Assembly: GCA_009920225.1 (NCBI GenBank)
Contig: RGAJ01000067.1
Coordinates: 1 to 8,099 of the forward strand
DNA length: 8,099 nucleotides
Reading direction: 5' to 3'
DNA from: Paracoccaceae bacterium
GTDB taxonomy: Bacteria > Pseudomonadota > Alphaproteobacteria > Rhodobacterales > Rhodobacteraceae
Shown here one piece after another: positions 1 through 6,158 of this stretch. Made by a program: the position numbers and the translations under genes. Each line of letters starts with the position of its first letter. Position 1 is the first letter of the stretch. The notes beneath the pieces are model-generated. The model was not told where the DNA came from. It ran no database searches and saw only the letters and a list, made by a program, of their open reading frames with translations.

Positions 1-467
1 CTAAAGAACCGGCCATAGGAATATCCCAAACCCCGACCAACAGTATGATCGAAATCCGTAACCTGTCCGACCAAAATCACATGATCGCCTGCGGCGTGGC
101 GATCAAAGGTTTTGCAGGAAAATCGCGCGATGGCATGCGACAGCATGGGCATGCCGTTTTCGTCTGGGGTCCAGTCCACCTTGGCAAAGCGGTCACCTTT
201 GTAGCTTGCAAATATGTTCGCGATGTCTTGTTGATCTTGGGCCAAGATGTTGATGCAGAAATGTGTGCATGTTTGAAAGGTGTCAAAGCTTGATAAAAAC
301 TTGCCCGGACAGACCAAAATCAAAGGCGGGTCGATGGAAACCGATGTAAAGGAATTGGCCGTAAATCCGAAATTACGTCCCTCATCATCGGTTGTGGTGA
401 CGACGGTGACGCCTGTCATAAAACTGCCAAAGGCGGCGCGCAGCGTTTTGGGATCATCGGGTGTCAT
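1..467 (-). CDS. Flavin reductase-like FMN-binding split-barrel protein (C-terminus beyond left edge)
   Basis: The 155 codons present read from an ATG at 467 to the window edge without a stop, so the 3' end is missing. Family knowledge: such proteins use NAD(P)H to reduce free FMN or FAD, usually for a partner monooxygenase in the cytoplasm. Seen here: an N-terminal helix then F16-M17-T18-G19-V20-T21-V22-V23-T24, the core GFTANSFTSVSIDPPLILVC at residues 34-53 with the typical S-x-D-P-P turn, and G127-D128-H129-V130-I131 matching the family's GDH motif before the last strands. All are typical of the HpaC/flavin_reduct domain. The start lies inside the end of the upstream hydrolase gene (14-bp overlap), which implies coupled translation as the third gene of the operon. 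No monooxygenase is visible; one may lie past the left edge. The exact partner and flavin preference are unknown. A non-reductase flavoprotein of the same fold is the main alternative. Confidence 0.85.
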   Translation of the reverse strand, partial: MTPDDPKTLRAAFGSFMTGVTVVTTTDDEGRNFGFTANSFTSVSIDPPLILVCPGKFLSSFDTFQTCTHFCINILAQDQQDIANIFASYKGDRFAKVDWTPDENGMPMLSHAIARFSCKTFDRHAAGDHVILVGQVTDFDHTVGRGLGYSYGRFF

Positions 468-1242
468 GCAAGCACCTTTCGGCAAAGGATATAAGGTGTG
501 TATTAACCTCTTCTCGGTGGGTCATGGGCAACATATGCGCGGCCCCCTCGATAATGACAGCCTGTCCATCCGGGGCCAGATCGGCCATTGCGCGCGACAT
601 GGCAGGGGTTGAATTGGGTTCCTGTGCCCCCGTCATGAACATGGCAGGACATCGCAGTGCACGCAGTGTTTCCAGACTTGGGCCGTTTTCGTGGGCAAAG
701 ACTTGATAGGCCGTTTTGTAATGTTTGGGCGAGATTTGCGTCAGCCACGCACCACAGGCGACCGCCTCGGGCGCGGTCAGATCAGAAAACCAACGTGTCA
801 GGGTTGGTGAAGGATCCGAGATTTCCGTGTCTGACAGCGCATTTGCCCGTGCTTTCACAGCGTCCCATGCGGGTGTGCTGCGTTGATAGATCGCGTTAAG
901 CGCGGCGACCCCAACCACGTTGGAGCTGTGCGCGGCCAGATCAACCGCAATCATCGCGCCCATGGAATGGCCAATAACCACAGTGGGTTCCGTGATCAAA
1001 TTCGCAATTTGCGTCGTGTAATCGCGCAAGTTTGCCTGTTGATCGGGCAAGGGCGCGCTTTGCCCATGTCCGGGCATATCAACCGCCGTGATCCGAAATC
1101 TCTGGGCAAGATCAGAAATTTGACCTGCCCACGCATCCGCGCACAGGCCCACGCCATGGATCATCAAAACCTGTGGGCCGTCCCCTTGGGTGATCGCGGC
1201 AAGCGTGCCGACCTTAGACCGCGGCTGGGTTGTCCAGATCAT
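454..1242 (-). CDS. Alpha/beta-fold hydrolase
   Basis: This 262-residue protein has the usual length of a single-domain alpha/beta hydrolase and no signal peptide, so it is probably cytoplasmic. Seen motifs: oxyanion-side H29-G30 in VLMIHG, the D55-M-P-G-H-G turn, the nucleophile elbow G91-H92-S93-M94-G95, and a C-terminal H236 in GAAHMLPM. Ser93 and His236 are the likely catalytic residues. The acid position after strand 6 (MTGAQEPNSTP) carries Glu208 where Asp is commonest. The ATG at 1242 is preceded by AAAGGA (complement of 1251-1256) at 8 nt, inside the upstream gene's 3' end (29-bp overlap). The gene in turn overlaps the flavin reductase start by 14 bp. Neighbours suggest hydrolysis of an amide, enol-lactone or ester made by a flavin-dependent oxygenation step; that is inference. 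Similarity is of the 3-oxoadipate enol-lactonase-like kind, but the substrate cannot be assigned from sequence. Confidence 0.9.
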   Translation of the reverse strand: MIWTTQPRSKVGTLAAITQGDGPQVLMIHGVGLCADAWAGQISDLAQRFRITAVDMPGHGQSAPLPDQQANLRDYTTQIANLITEPTVVIGHSMGAMIAVDLAAHSSNVVGVAALNAIYQRSTPAWDAVKARANALSDTEISDPSPTLTRWFSDLTAPEAVACGAWLTQISPKHYKTAYQVFAHENGPSLETLRALRCPAMFMTGAQEPNSTPAMSRAMADLAPDGQAVIIEGAAHMLPMTHREEVNTHLISFAERCLHDTR

Positions 1243-1813
1243 GGCCTAGGTCCTTTAGATCTTGGTATCGGTCCCCGATCCGATGATGGGGGCGACCGCC
1301 CGTTGCGCCGCCTAAGACCACGACGATTTCATCGGCGCGAGGGGCGTCAGGAATGGCGAATTGAATTGTCAAATAATGCGATCTGCGGCCTGCATCGTTT
1401 TTGTCCATCAACGGTACCATGATCGGCGCGTTTGCAGGACCGCGTGTATTGGTAAAGGCAAGGTACGATTTTGCGCCCACCGCCTCGCGGTAGAAATTGC
1501 CAAAGCGCAGCGTGTGGATCAGGCCAGAGGCGTGTTCAATTTCCCCATCCAATCCAACAACAGCCGCTTTGCCATAGGCTTCGATTTTGTCGCCACCACC
1601 GGCAAGGTCAATCATGCGGCGGGTCATTTCTGCGCCCAAAATTGGGCCAAACGCTTGGATTTCGGGCTTGAGATCTTCGGCATACCGGCCCGCCCATGGG
1701 TTTTTCACAACCGCGGCAACCGCAAACATGCGCCACGGCGTGGCCGCGGGTTTGAACCCCTCAATCAAGGTTTCTTCGTCAAAGGTGACAAATTTGCGGA
1801 TCTCTGGCGTCAT
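1214..1813 (-). CDS. Amino acid synthesis family protein (DUF1185-like)
   Basis: This 199-residue protein resembles the DUF1185/'amino acid synthesis' (AA_synth) family, whose biochemical role I do not know to be established. Features that suggest the family: N38-P39-W40-A41-G42-R43-Y44 near the N-terminus, Y80-G81-K82-A83-A84-V85-V86-G87 followed by D89-G90-E91-I92-E93-H94 and a histidine at 100, and a late GGRPHHRIGDRYQD stretch around 173-186. Conserved Lys, Glu and His residues look more like an active site than a structural role. The ATG at 1813 is preceded by AAGAGGA (complement of 1821-1827) at 7 nt, a strong ribosome binding site. It is the first gene of the leftward operon and sits divergent to the LysR gene, so it is the probable primary target of that regulator. 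Association with a hydrolase and a flavin reductase points to catabolism rather than amino acid synthesis (inference). The family call is by remembered motifs only. Confidence 0.8.
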   Translation of the reverse strand: MTPEIRKFVTFDEETLIEGFKPAATPWRMFAVAAVVKNPWAGRYAEDLKPEIQAFGPILGAEMTRRMIDLAGGGDKIEAYGKAAVVGLDGEIEHASGLIHTLRFGNFYREAVGAKSYLAFTNTRGPANAPIMVPLMDKNDAGRRSHYLTIQFAIPDAPRADEIVVVLGGATGGRPHHRIGDRYQDLKDLGHDLDNPAAV

Positions 1814-1827
1814 GGTTTAGTCCTCTT

Positions 1828-1921
1828 GGCATGCGTGTTCCCTTGTGCAAGGTGAACCGCAATTTGACAAATTAAGAATTTAGGCCCATCAGTATTAGCA
1901 AAACTAATACATAGGTTATTC
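1828..1921. promoter_or_regulatory. Divergent promoter region between the left operon and the LysR gene
   Basis: This stretch must drive the leftward operon and the rightward regulator. It is AT-rich around 1861-1920, unlike the flanking genes. On the plus strand a perfect TTGACA lies at 1864-1869. The hexamer 17 nt further on (1887-1892, CATCAG) is only a 3/6 match to a -10 box, so a sigma-70 promoter for the regulator is possible but not clear. On the minus strand TTGCTA (complement of 1897-1902) followed about 18 nt later by TCTTAA is an equally weak option. Ribosome binding for the LysR gene is poor, with only AGG at 1913-1915 before the ATG at 1922. Confidence 0.5.
1892..1910. promoter_or_regulatory. 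LysR-type operator: perfect inverted repeat
   Basis: GTATTAG (1892-1898) and CTAATAC (1904-1910) are exact reverse complements around a 5-nt spacer CAAAA. T1895 and A1907 give the T-N11-A spacing expected of LysR-family sites. Each arm carries CTAAT on one strand, the short element reported for E. coli GcvA, and the adjacent regulator is of GcvA type. The position, immediately before the weak ribosome binding site of the regulator gene and upstream of the leftward operon, fits autorepression plus activation of the divergent operon. Direct binding is inferred, not shown. Confidence 0.75.
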
Positions 1922-2767
1922 ATGTCACGTTCGCTGCCTCCAATGAATTGGTTTCGCGTATTCGAAGCCGCCGCACGGCATTTAAAATTCACCGCCGCGG
2001 CGCAGGAATTGGGGATCACGCAATCTGCGGTCAGTCAGCAAATCAGGTTGCTGGAACTACGCTTGGGGACCGAACTTTTCTTGCGCCAAGCGCGGGGTCT
2101 TTTGTTAACAGATGCAGGGCGAAAGCTTTTGCCGATGGTATCGCAATCCATTGATCAATTGACGGCCGCCACGCAGATGTTTGACGCAGGGCCCGAGCAT
2201 GATTTGATCACTGTTGCGACCTCTGTCAGTATTGCTCAGTTCATTATCGCGCCAAATGTCCAAAGCTTTCACGCAAGATATCCGAAAACGCGGGTGCGGC
2301 TTTTGTCGACGATTTGGGCCGATGATTTTAAATCTACCCTTGCTGATGTTGAAATCCGGTTCGGGTCCTTGGGCCAAGCGGGACCAAATGCGCGCCGATT
2401 GGGGCCAGATGGGTTAATTGTGGTTGGCGCATCGCATATGACACAGCCTATTTCATCCACACCTTTGATTGATACGGTCGGCACGTCGGAAAATTGGCGA
2501 CATTGGGCGGCTGCGGCAGATCTAGAAATTGATCATGATCCCAGTTTGATCGTCGATTCCTATGGGATGGCGATCACCTTGGCGCAACAAGGCGCGGGAT
2601 TGGCGCTTGCCCCAAGGTTTTTGGTCGCACCGCTGATCGGGCAGGGGGTCATGGTTCAACGTCACCCCGTTGAGATTGCCCCAACCGAAGGGTATTTTCT
2701 GCGCAGCAATTCAAATAATGCTGCAGCGCAGCATTTCTGTGACTGGGTGATTGGCGTGATGTCATAG
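1922..2767 (+). CDS. LysR-family transcriptional regulator, GcvA-like
   Basis: This 281-residue DNA-binding regulator starts with LPPMNWFRVFEAAARHLKFT (residues 5-24), the typical opening of the GcvA/AmpR-like branch. The winged helix-turn-helix spans about 8-66, with the recognition helix around T33-Q34-S35-A36-V37-S38-Q39-Q40. The effector-binding domain runs from about 95 to the end and shows D142-V-E-I-R-F-G147 and a late AQQGAGLALAPRFLV stretch (221-235), both usual in this branch. At 281 residues it is slightly short for the family, which is mostly near 300, but intact. It is divergent from the DUF1185-like operon and shares with it a 108-bp region containing a perfect T-N11-A palindrome, so it probably controls that operon and itself. 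The methyltransferase gene lies 125 bp downstream on the same strand and may be co-transcribed or have its own promoter. The co-inducer is unknown; a pathway substrate or intermediate is likely. Confidence 0.95.
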   Translation: MSRSLPPMNWFRVFEAAARHLKFTAAAQELGITQSAVSQQIRLLELRLGTELFLRQARGLLLTDAGRKLLPMVSQSIDQLTAATQMFDAGPEHDLITVATSVSIAQFIIAPNVQSFHARYPKTRVRLLSTIWADDFKSTLADVEIRFGSLGQAGPNARRLGPDGLIVVGASHMTQPISSTPLIDTVGTSENWRHWAAAADLEIDHDPSLIVDSYGMAITLAQQGAGLALAPRFLVAPLIGQGVMVQRHPVEIAPTEGYFLRSNSNNAAAQHFCDWVIGVMS

Positions 2768-2789
2768 GGGCTTTGGCGCCCGACCTTAT

Positions 2790-2831
2790 CCCAGTCAACC
2801 AAATTATGTCGTAAATTGACGGTTGAGCGGG
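2790..2831. repeat. Imperfect inverted repeat upstream of the methyltransferase gene
   Basis: CCC-ag-TCAACC (2790-2800) faces GGTTGA-gc-GGG (2821-2831), nine complementary positions with a 2-nt internal mismatch, around a 20-nt AT-rich centre that ends in TTGAC (2816-2820). It could be an operator, a stem in a read-through transcript from the regulator gene, or chance. It does not have the ATTAG/CTAAT arms of the site at 1892-1910. Confidence 0.35.
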
Positions 2832-2846
2832 ACACAAAAGGCGAAA

Positions 2847-2862
2847 TCTGCATCTAAGCAGA
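2847..2862. repeat. Short inverted repeat in the methyltransferase leader
   Basis: TCTGC (2847-2851) and GCAGA (2858-2862) are exact complements around a 6-nt loop, with two further A-T pairs beyond one mismatch. It lies 17 nt before the ribosome binding site AAGGAAGG (2879-2886), so it may form a small stem in the mRNA leader or serve as a protein site. The arms are short and could arise by chance. Confidence 0.25.
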
Positions 2863-2892
2863 ATTGCACAGAGTGTAAAAGGAAGGGCCGCC

Positions 2893-4449
2893 ATGACCGA
2901 TCCCACAGTTAAAACCCGTTCACGTGCAGGGGGCCGGTCGGCCCGTCACACATTGCGCACGACCCGCGATTTTACGATGCTTGCGGGGCTGGAACGCGCG
3001 CTTCCTGTGTGTGAGGTCATGGACGGTGCGCAGGTCGAGGCGATCGACACCGCGTCAATGGACATCCTTGAAAATGTCGGCGTCCAGTTCCGTGATCCCA
3101 TCGCTTTGGCCGATTGGAAAGCGGTGGGTGCAAAGATTGAGGGCGAGATTGTTTATCTTGATCGCGGCTTGGTGCGTGATCTGATTTCGACGATCCCGTC
3201 TGATTTTACCTATGTGGCGCGAAACCCTGCAAATAATGTGCGTTTGGGCGGGAAGCATTCCATTTTTGTGCCGATGACGGGTGCGCCATATTTGCGGGAT
3301 TTGGATGACGTGCGGCGTAATCCCACTCTTGACGATTTGGCGATGTTTCACAAGCTCAGCCATATGTTGCCGGCCCTGCATTCCAGCGCGCATCACATCG
3401 TGGAACCCTATGACCACCCAATCAGCCAACGTCATCTGCGCATTACATATTCGTCGATGAAATATTCCGACAAAACATTCATGGCCATGACAACAAGCCC
3501 AAAGAACGCAGAAGACGTGATGGAGATGTGCGCCATTCTCTTTGGCGACGAGTTTATGGAAAACAACCCCGTTACCACCGGAAACTGCAACGGAAATTCG
3601 CCGCTTGTGTGGGATGAAACGATGTTGGGCGCCATGCGCGCATTGTGCCGTCGCAATCAACCCGTGCTATGTTCGCCGTTCGTGTTGGGTGGTGCAAATA
3701 CACCCGCGTCTGTGCCCGCGTCAGTGGCGCAGTTGAATGCCGAGGCGCTGTCGGCCTTGGCGTATACCCAAGTGATCCGCCGAGGCTGTCCAGCGATCTA
3801 TGGGCATTACCTGTCGACTGTGTCGATGAAATCGGGCGCACCAATGGCCGGCACGCCAGAGATCAGTTTAATGAACTTCATGATCGGTCAAATGGCGCGG
3901 TATTACGGCGTGCCATGGCGGACCTCGAACACCTTGGGCGGTGCAAAAACCTTCGATGCCCAAGCAGGATACGAAAGCGCGACGACACTGTCGGCGGTTC
4001 TACATGCGGGTGCGCATTACATCTGGCATTCGGCAGGTTGGAACGAAGCGGGCATGCATTGTTCGGTCGCCAAATTTGTTGTGGATGCCGAACAATGCGC
4101 AATGGCCTATCGGATGGCGCAAGGCCCGCAATGGGGCGATTTTGAAACCGCACTAAAGGCCGTTCCAGACGTGGGACCAGGGGGGCATTATTTGGGGCAT
4201 CCGCATACCCAGGATAATTTCCAAACGGCGTTCTTTATGCCTGAACTTTTTGACAATAATTCCATTGAACAATGGGCAGCTGAAGGATCTAAGGAAATCA
4301 CCGAACGCGCCTTGATCCACGCGCAACAGTTGTTGAATGACTATCAAGAGCCCAAGTTAGACATCGCCAAGGACGAAGCATTGCGTGAATACATCGCCCG
4401 TCGTGAACGCGAAATCCCTGCGGCGGATGCATTGAATCAGGAATACTAA
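2893..4449 (+). CDS. Trimethylamine methyltransferase (MttB) superfamily protein, non-pyrrolysine type
   Basis: This 518-residue protein is a full-length MttB-superfamily member. Known family role: transfer of a methyl group from a quaternary or tertiary amine to a cognate corrinoid protein. Archaeal MttB uses pyrrolysine, read from an in-frame amber codon. This gene has no in-frame TAG, so it belongs with the non-Pyl homologues, of which characterised examples demethylate glycine betaine, proline betaine, carnitine or gamma-butyrobetaine. Seen motifs: basic N-terminus with GGRSARHTLR (13-22), SPFVLGGANTPASVPASVAQ (261-280), GAPMAGTPE (315-323), GQMARYYGVP (332-341), DAQAGYES (355-362), HSAGWNEAGMHCSVAKFVVDAE region (379-400) and GHYLGHPHTQDNFQ (431-444). 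The ATG at 2893 follows AAGGAAGG at 6 nt. It is downstream of the LysR gene and faces the FAD oxidoreductase operon. No corrinoid protein or activator is in the window, so methyl acceptor and substrate are open. Confidence 0.93.
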   Translation: MTDPTVKTRSRAGGRSARHTLRTTRDFTMLAGLERALPVCEVMDGAQVEAIDTASMDILENVGVQFRDPIALADWKAVGAKIEGEIVYLDRGLVRDLISTIPSDFTYVARNPANNVRLGGKHSIFVPMTGAPYLRDLDDVRRNPTLDDLAMFHKLSHMLPALHSSAHHIVEPYDHPISQRHLRITYSSMKYSDKTFMAMTTSPKNAEDVMEMCAILFGDEFMENNPVTTGNCNGNSPLVWDETMLGAMRALCRRNQPVLCSPFVLGGANTPASVPASVAQLNAEALSALAYTQVIRRGCPAIYGHYLSTVSMKSGAPMAGTPEISLMNFMIGQMARYYGVPWRTSNTLGGAKTFDAQAGYESATTLSAVLHAGAHYIWHSAGWNEAGMHCSVAKFVVDAEQCAMAYRMAQGPQWGDFETALKAVPDVGPGGHYLGHPHTQDNFQTAFFMPELFDNNSIEQWAAEGSKEITERALIHAQQLLNDYQEPKLDIAKDEALREYIARREREIPAADALNQEY

Positions 4450-4817
4450 ACACGTCTGTTGCTGTTTTATACGCAAAATCTGAAGGTCACTATCTAAGCT
4501 TTCGTGAAACGTCCAGATCGCGGATGATCCCCGGAAAGATCAAAGATGTTTCCATGATCCTTCCCCGACATATCGCAATTTCTCCGCATCGGTCGTATTG
4601 GATCATGCGGCATGCTATCAAACATGCGACCTATACAAACGCAAAGCTCACGATCACCATGAAAGATGACCATGCGATTGTCATTTCGCGCGTCAAAACA
4701 TCCGAGGTCCGCAAATGGCTTATCGAATGTGGCATCGCAATCACCTAAAATGTAACGCGCAACTGTATCGCCCAGAATGCGCGTAATCCAAATGGTGGAC
4801 GTGTTGTCAAACACAGT
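4450..4817. other. 368-bp region between convergent genes, no convincing gene
   Basis: This gap lies between the ends of the methyltransferase gene and the FAD oxidoreductase gene. No strong hairpin followed by a T-tract is visible for either gene. The only clear small stem, GTGTT (4801-4805) with AACAC (4810-4814), lacks a T-run. Both strands stay open over most of the gap: a plus-strand frame ends at 4748, and a minus-strand frame runs from a GTG at 4814 to a stop at 4494 (106 codons). Neither has a good ribosome binding site. The region could be a decayed gene, an orphan small gene or plain spacer. Confidence 0.6.
4524..4748 (+). CDS. Possible small hypothetical protein (74 residues)
   Basis: I do not recognise this protein. 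It starts at an ATG at 4524 with no clear ribosome binding site; the frame is open upstream to the end of the methyltransferase gene but has no earlier standard start. The second half alternates hydrophobic and polar residues like a beta strand (KLTITMKDDHAIVIS, about 43-57), followed by a likely helix (TSEVRKWLIE). The stretch IMRHAIKHATYTNAKLTI (27-44) faintly recalls the N-box of histidine-kinase ATPase domains, but the following DxGxG motif is missing, so no function is proposed. The opposite strand is also open here, and either or both may be non-coding. Confidence 0.25.
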   Translation: MIPGKIKDVSMILPRHIAISPHRSYWIMRHAIKHATYTNAKLTITMKDDHAIVISRVKTSEVRKWLIECGIAIT

Positions 4818-6158
4818 TTATTCGTCGCGTGCCCGCCATTCCTTGTAACGGATCACAGCATTTGCACCGATCTGTTGAAACGGCTGTGGCGGCAAAGGGG
4901 TGGGCCGCGGTTGGTTTGTAAAATGCTCGGTCAAATCGCTCTTTACGCCGCAGGCCAAGTCTGCCGCGCCGATCCCCGTCATCGTGCCGCGCGCGGTGCC
5001 CAATCCGTTCTGCACGCATCCCGCATAAAGACCGTCATCCATTTGGCGCAGCACCGAGACACCATTGCGCGTCAAGCACAAATGACCAGACCATGCATAT
5101 TCCATTTTCATGCCGCGCAGTTGGGGAAAGCGATCATCAAACTTGCGCTGCATCACACGTGCGGCGCGGGCCATATCGCTTGGGCCGATACGTTTGTTGG
5201 GATCAAGTTTTGCACAGGTGCGTGTGATGATCCGATTGCCACCTTGGCCCGTATCAATGCGCCGCACTGTGGTTCCCATTGGATCAGAGGGCGTGATCCC
5301 CCAACGGCTCTGTCCACCCAATTTCGACAGGCTGTCGTGATCCAAATCTGGGGTCATGACTGCAAATAGAAACAATTGCATCAAGCGACCTTTTTCAAAG
5401 CCAAAGCTATCCAAATGCCCGTTCACGGTCAAAATCACACGCCCCGCGCTGATCGATCCGCGCGGTGTGGTGAGGGTCCATGCCCCATGTTCGCGGTGCA
5501 TTTGGGTGACGGGGCTCTTTTCAAGGATCGTAACACCATCACGGTTCAGCCCGCGCGCCAACCCTTGGATATAGCCTGCAGGCTGCAGCATCACGGTGCC
5601 CGGTGTGTACAGTCCCGATTGATAGTGCCGTGATCCTGTCAGATCATGCATCGCCGCTGCATCAAGCATCTGTGAACTCTCGCCCAAAGACGCCAGATGC
5701 TGTGCATAGCTGACGTTATGCGCATGAGCCGTATCGCTCACTGCACCGTTTACCTTGCCCACAGGATCAAAAAAGTTGCGGTCAATGTCGTATTCTTCGA
5801 CTGCCGCACGCGCAAAGGCAATCGCCTGCCGGTTCAACGCGATCATCGCGCGATCATCCCCTGCACCAGAATAATCATCTGATGTCAGTTCATGCGGCAG
5901 ATCGATCATAAACCCCGAATTGCGCCCTGCGGATCCTTGGGCCACGCGCGCGGCATCCAAAACCACCACCTTTGCAGTCGGATCAATTTGGGTTACGCGC
6001 CGCGCCGCAGACAGACCCGCAAACCCCGCGCCAACAATAACGACATCGGCGGTTCGCCTGTCGGTCAATTCAGAGCGCATCGGGTGAGGCCCAAGGATGT
6101 CATTCCATGCTGCAGGCCCGACAAGCGGGTGTACAGGCGTGACGTCGCGCGGTGTCAA
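4818..6158 (-). CDS. FAD-dependent amine/amino acid oxidoreductase (DAO fold, PuuB/DadA-like)
   Basis: This 446-residue flavoprotein probably oxidises a C-N bond in an amine or N-substituted amino acid to an imine, which hydrolyses to an aldehyde or oxo acid plus amine. Seen: the Rossmann FAD motif V39-V40-I41-V42-G43-A44-G45-F46-A47-G48, the acidic residue ending strand 2 (VVVLDAARV, 64-72), S76-A77-G78-R79-N80-S81-G82-F83 as in gamma-glutamylputrescine oxidase relatives, W356-S357-G358, and a C-terminal FAD-contact segment around 376-400 (GLYAGCVQNGLGTARGTMTG). The length fits PuuB (about 426) with a slightly longer tail. The preferred start is TTG at 6158: it overlaps the dehydrogenase stop as TTGA, has GAGG (complement of 6166-6169) at 7 nt, and keeps the N-terminal segment common before the FAD motif. 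An ATG 26 codons inside is the alternative. It is the last gene of the right operon. The substrate is not assignable; D-amino acid or sarcosine-type oxidase activity is possible. Confidence 0.92.
   Translation of the reverse strand: MTPRDVTPVHPLVGPAAWNDILGPHPMRSELTDRRTADVVIVGAGFAGLSAARRVTQIDPTAKVVVLDAARVAQGSAGRNSGFMIDLPHELTSDDYSGAGDDRAMIALNRQAIAFARAAVEEYDIDRNFFDPVGKVNGAVSDTAHAHNVSYAQHLASLGESSQMLDAAAMHDLTGSRHYQSGLYTPGTVMLQPAGYIQGLARGLNRDGVTILEKSPVTQMHREHGAWTLTTPRGSISAGRVILTVNGHLDSFGFEKGRLMQLFLFAVMTPDLDHDSLSKLGGQSRWGITPSDPMGTTVRRIDTGQGGNRIITRTCAKLDPNKRIGPSDMARAARVMQRKFDDRFPQLRGMKMEYAWSGHLCLTRNGVSVLRQMDDGLYAGCVQNGLGTARGTMTGIGAADLACGVKSDLTEHFTNQPRPTPLPPQPFQQIGANAVIRYKEWRARDE

Noticed and set aside
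883..1422. Long plus-strand open frame (179 codons) opposite the hydrolase and the DUF1185-like gene
   Set aside because: It is rich in Arg, His and Pro with no domain-like pattern and lies wholly opposite two well-supported genes, so it is an antisense shadow.
2768..2781. GGGC/GCCC stem directly after the LysR stop as a terminator
   Set aside because: It is a four-base stem with no T-tract, too weak to support a termination call.
3055..3660. Minus-strand open frame (201 codons) inside the methyltransferase gene
   Set aside because: It is antisense to conserved methyltransferase sequence and has no recognisable family features or ribosome binding site.
3645..4145. Plus-strand out-of-frame reading (166 codons) inside the methyltransferase gene
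   Set aside because: The methyltransferase frame is intact and conserved across this stretch; the alternative frame is low in plausible protein character.
2893..4449. Pyrrolysine-encoding MttB
   Set aside because: There is no in-frame amber codon; the frame is uninterrupted to a TAA, so it is a non-pyrrolysine homologue.
4801..4814. GTGTT-GTCA-AACAC hairpin after the FAD oxidoreductase gene as a terminator
   Set aside because: The stem is only 5 bp with mixed GC and is not followed by a T-run in the minus direction.
4875..5369. Plus-strand open frame (164 codons) opposite the FAD oxidoreductase
   Set aside because: Antisense shadow of a gene with clear FAD-binding motifs.
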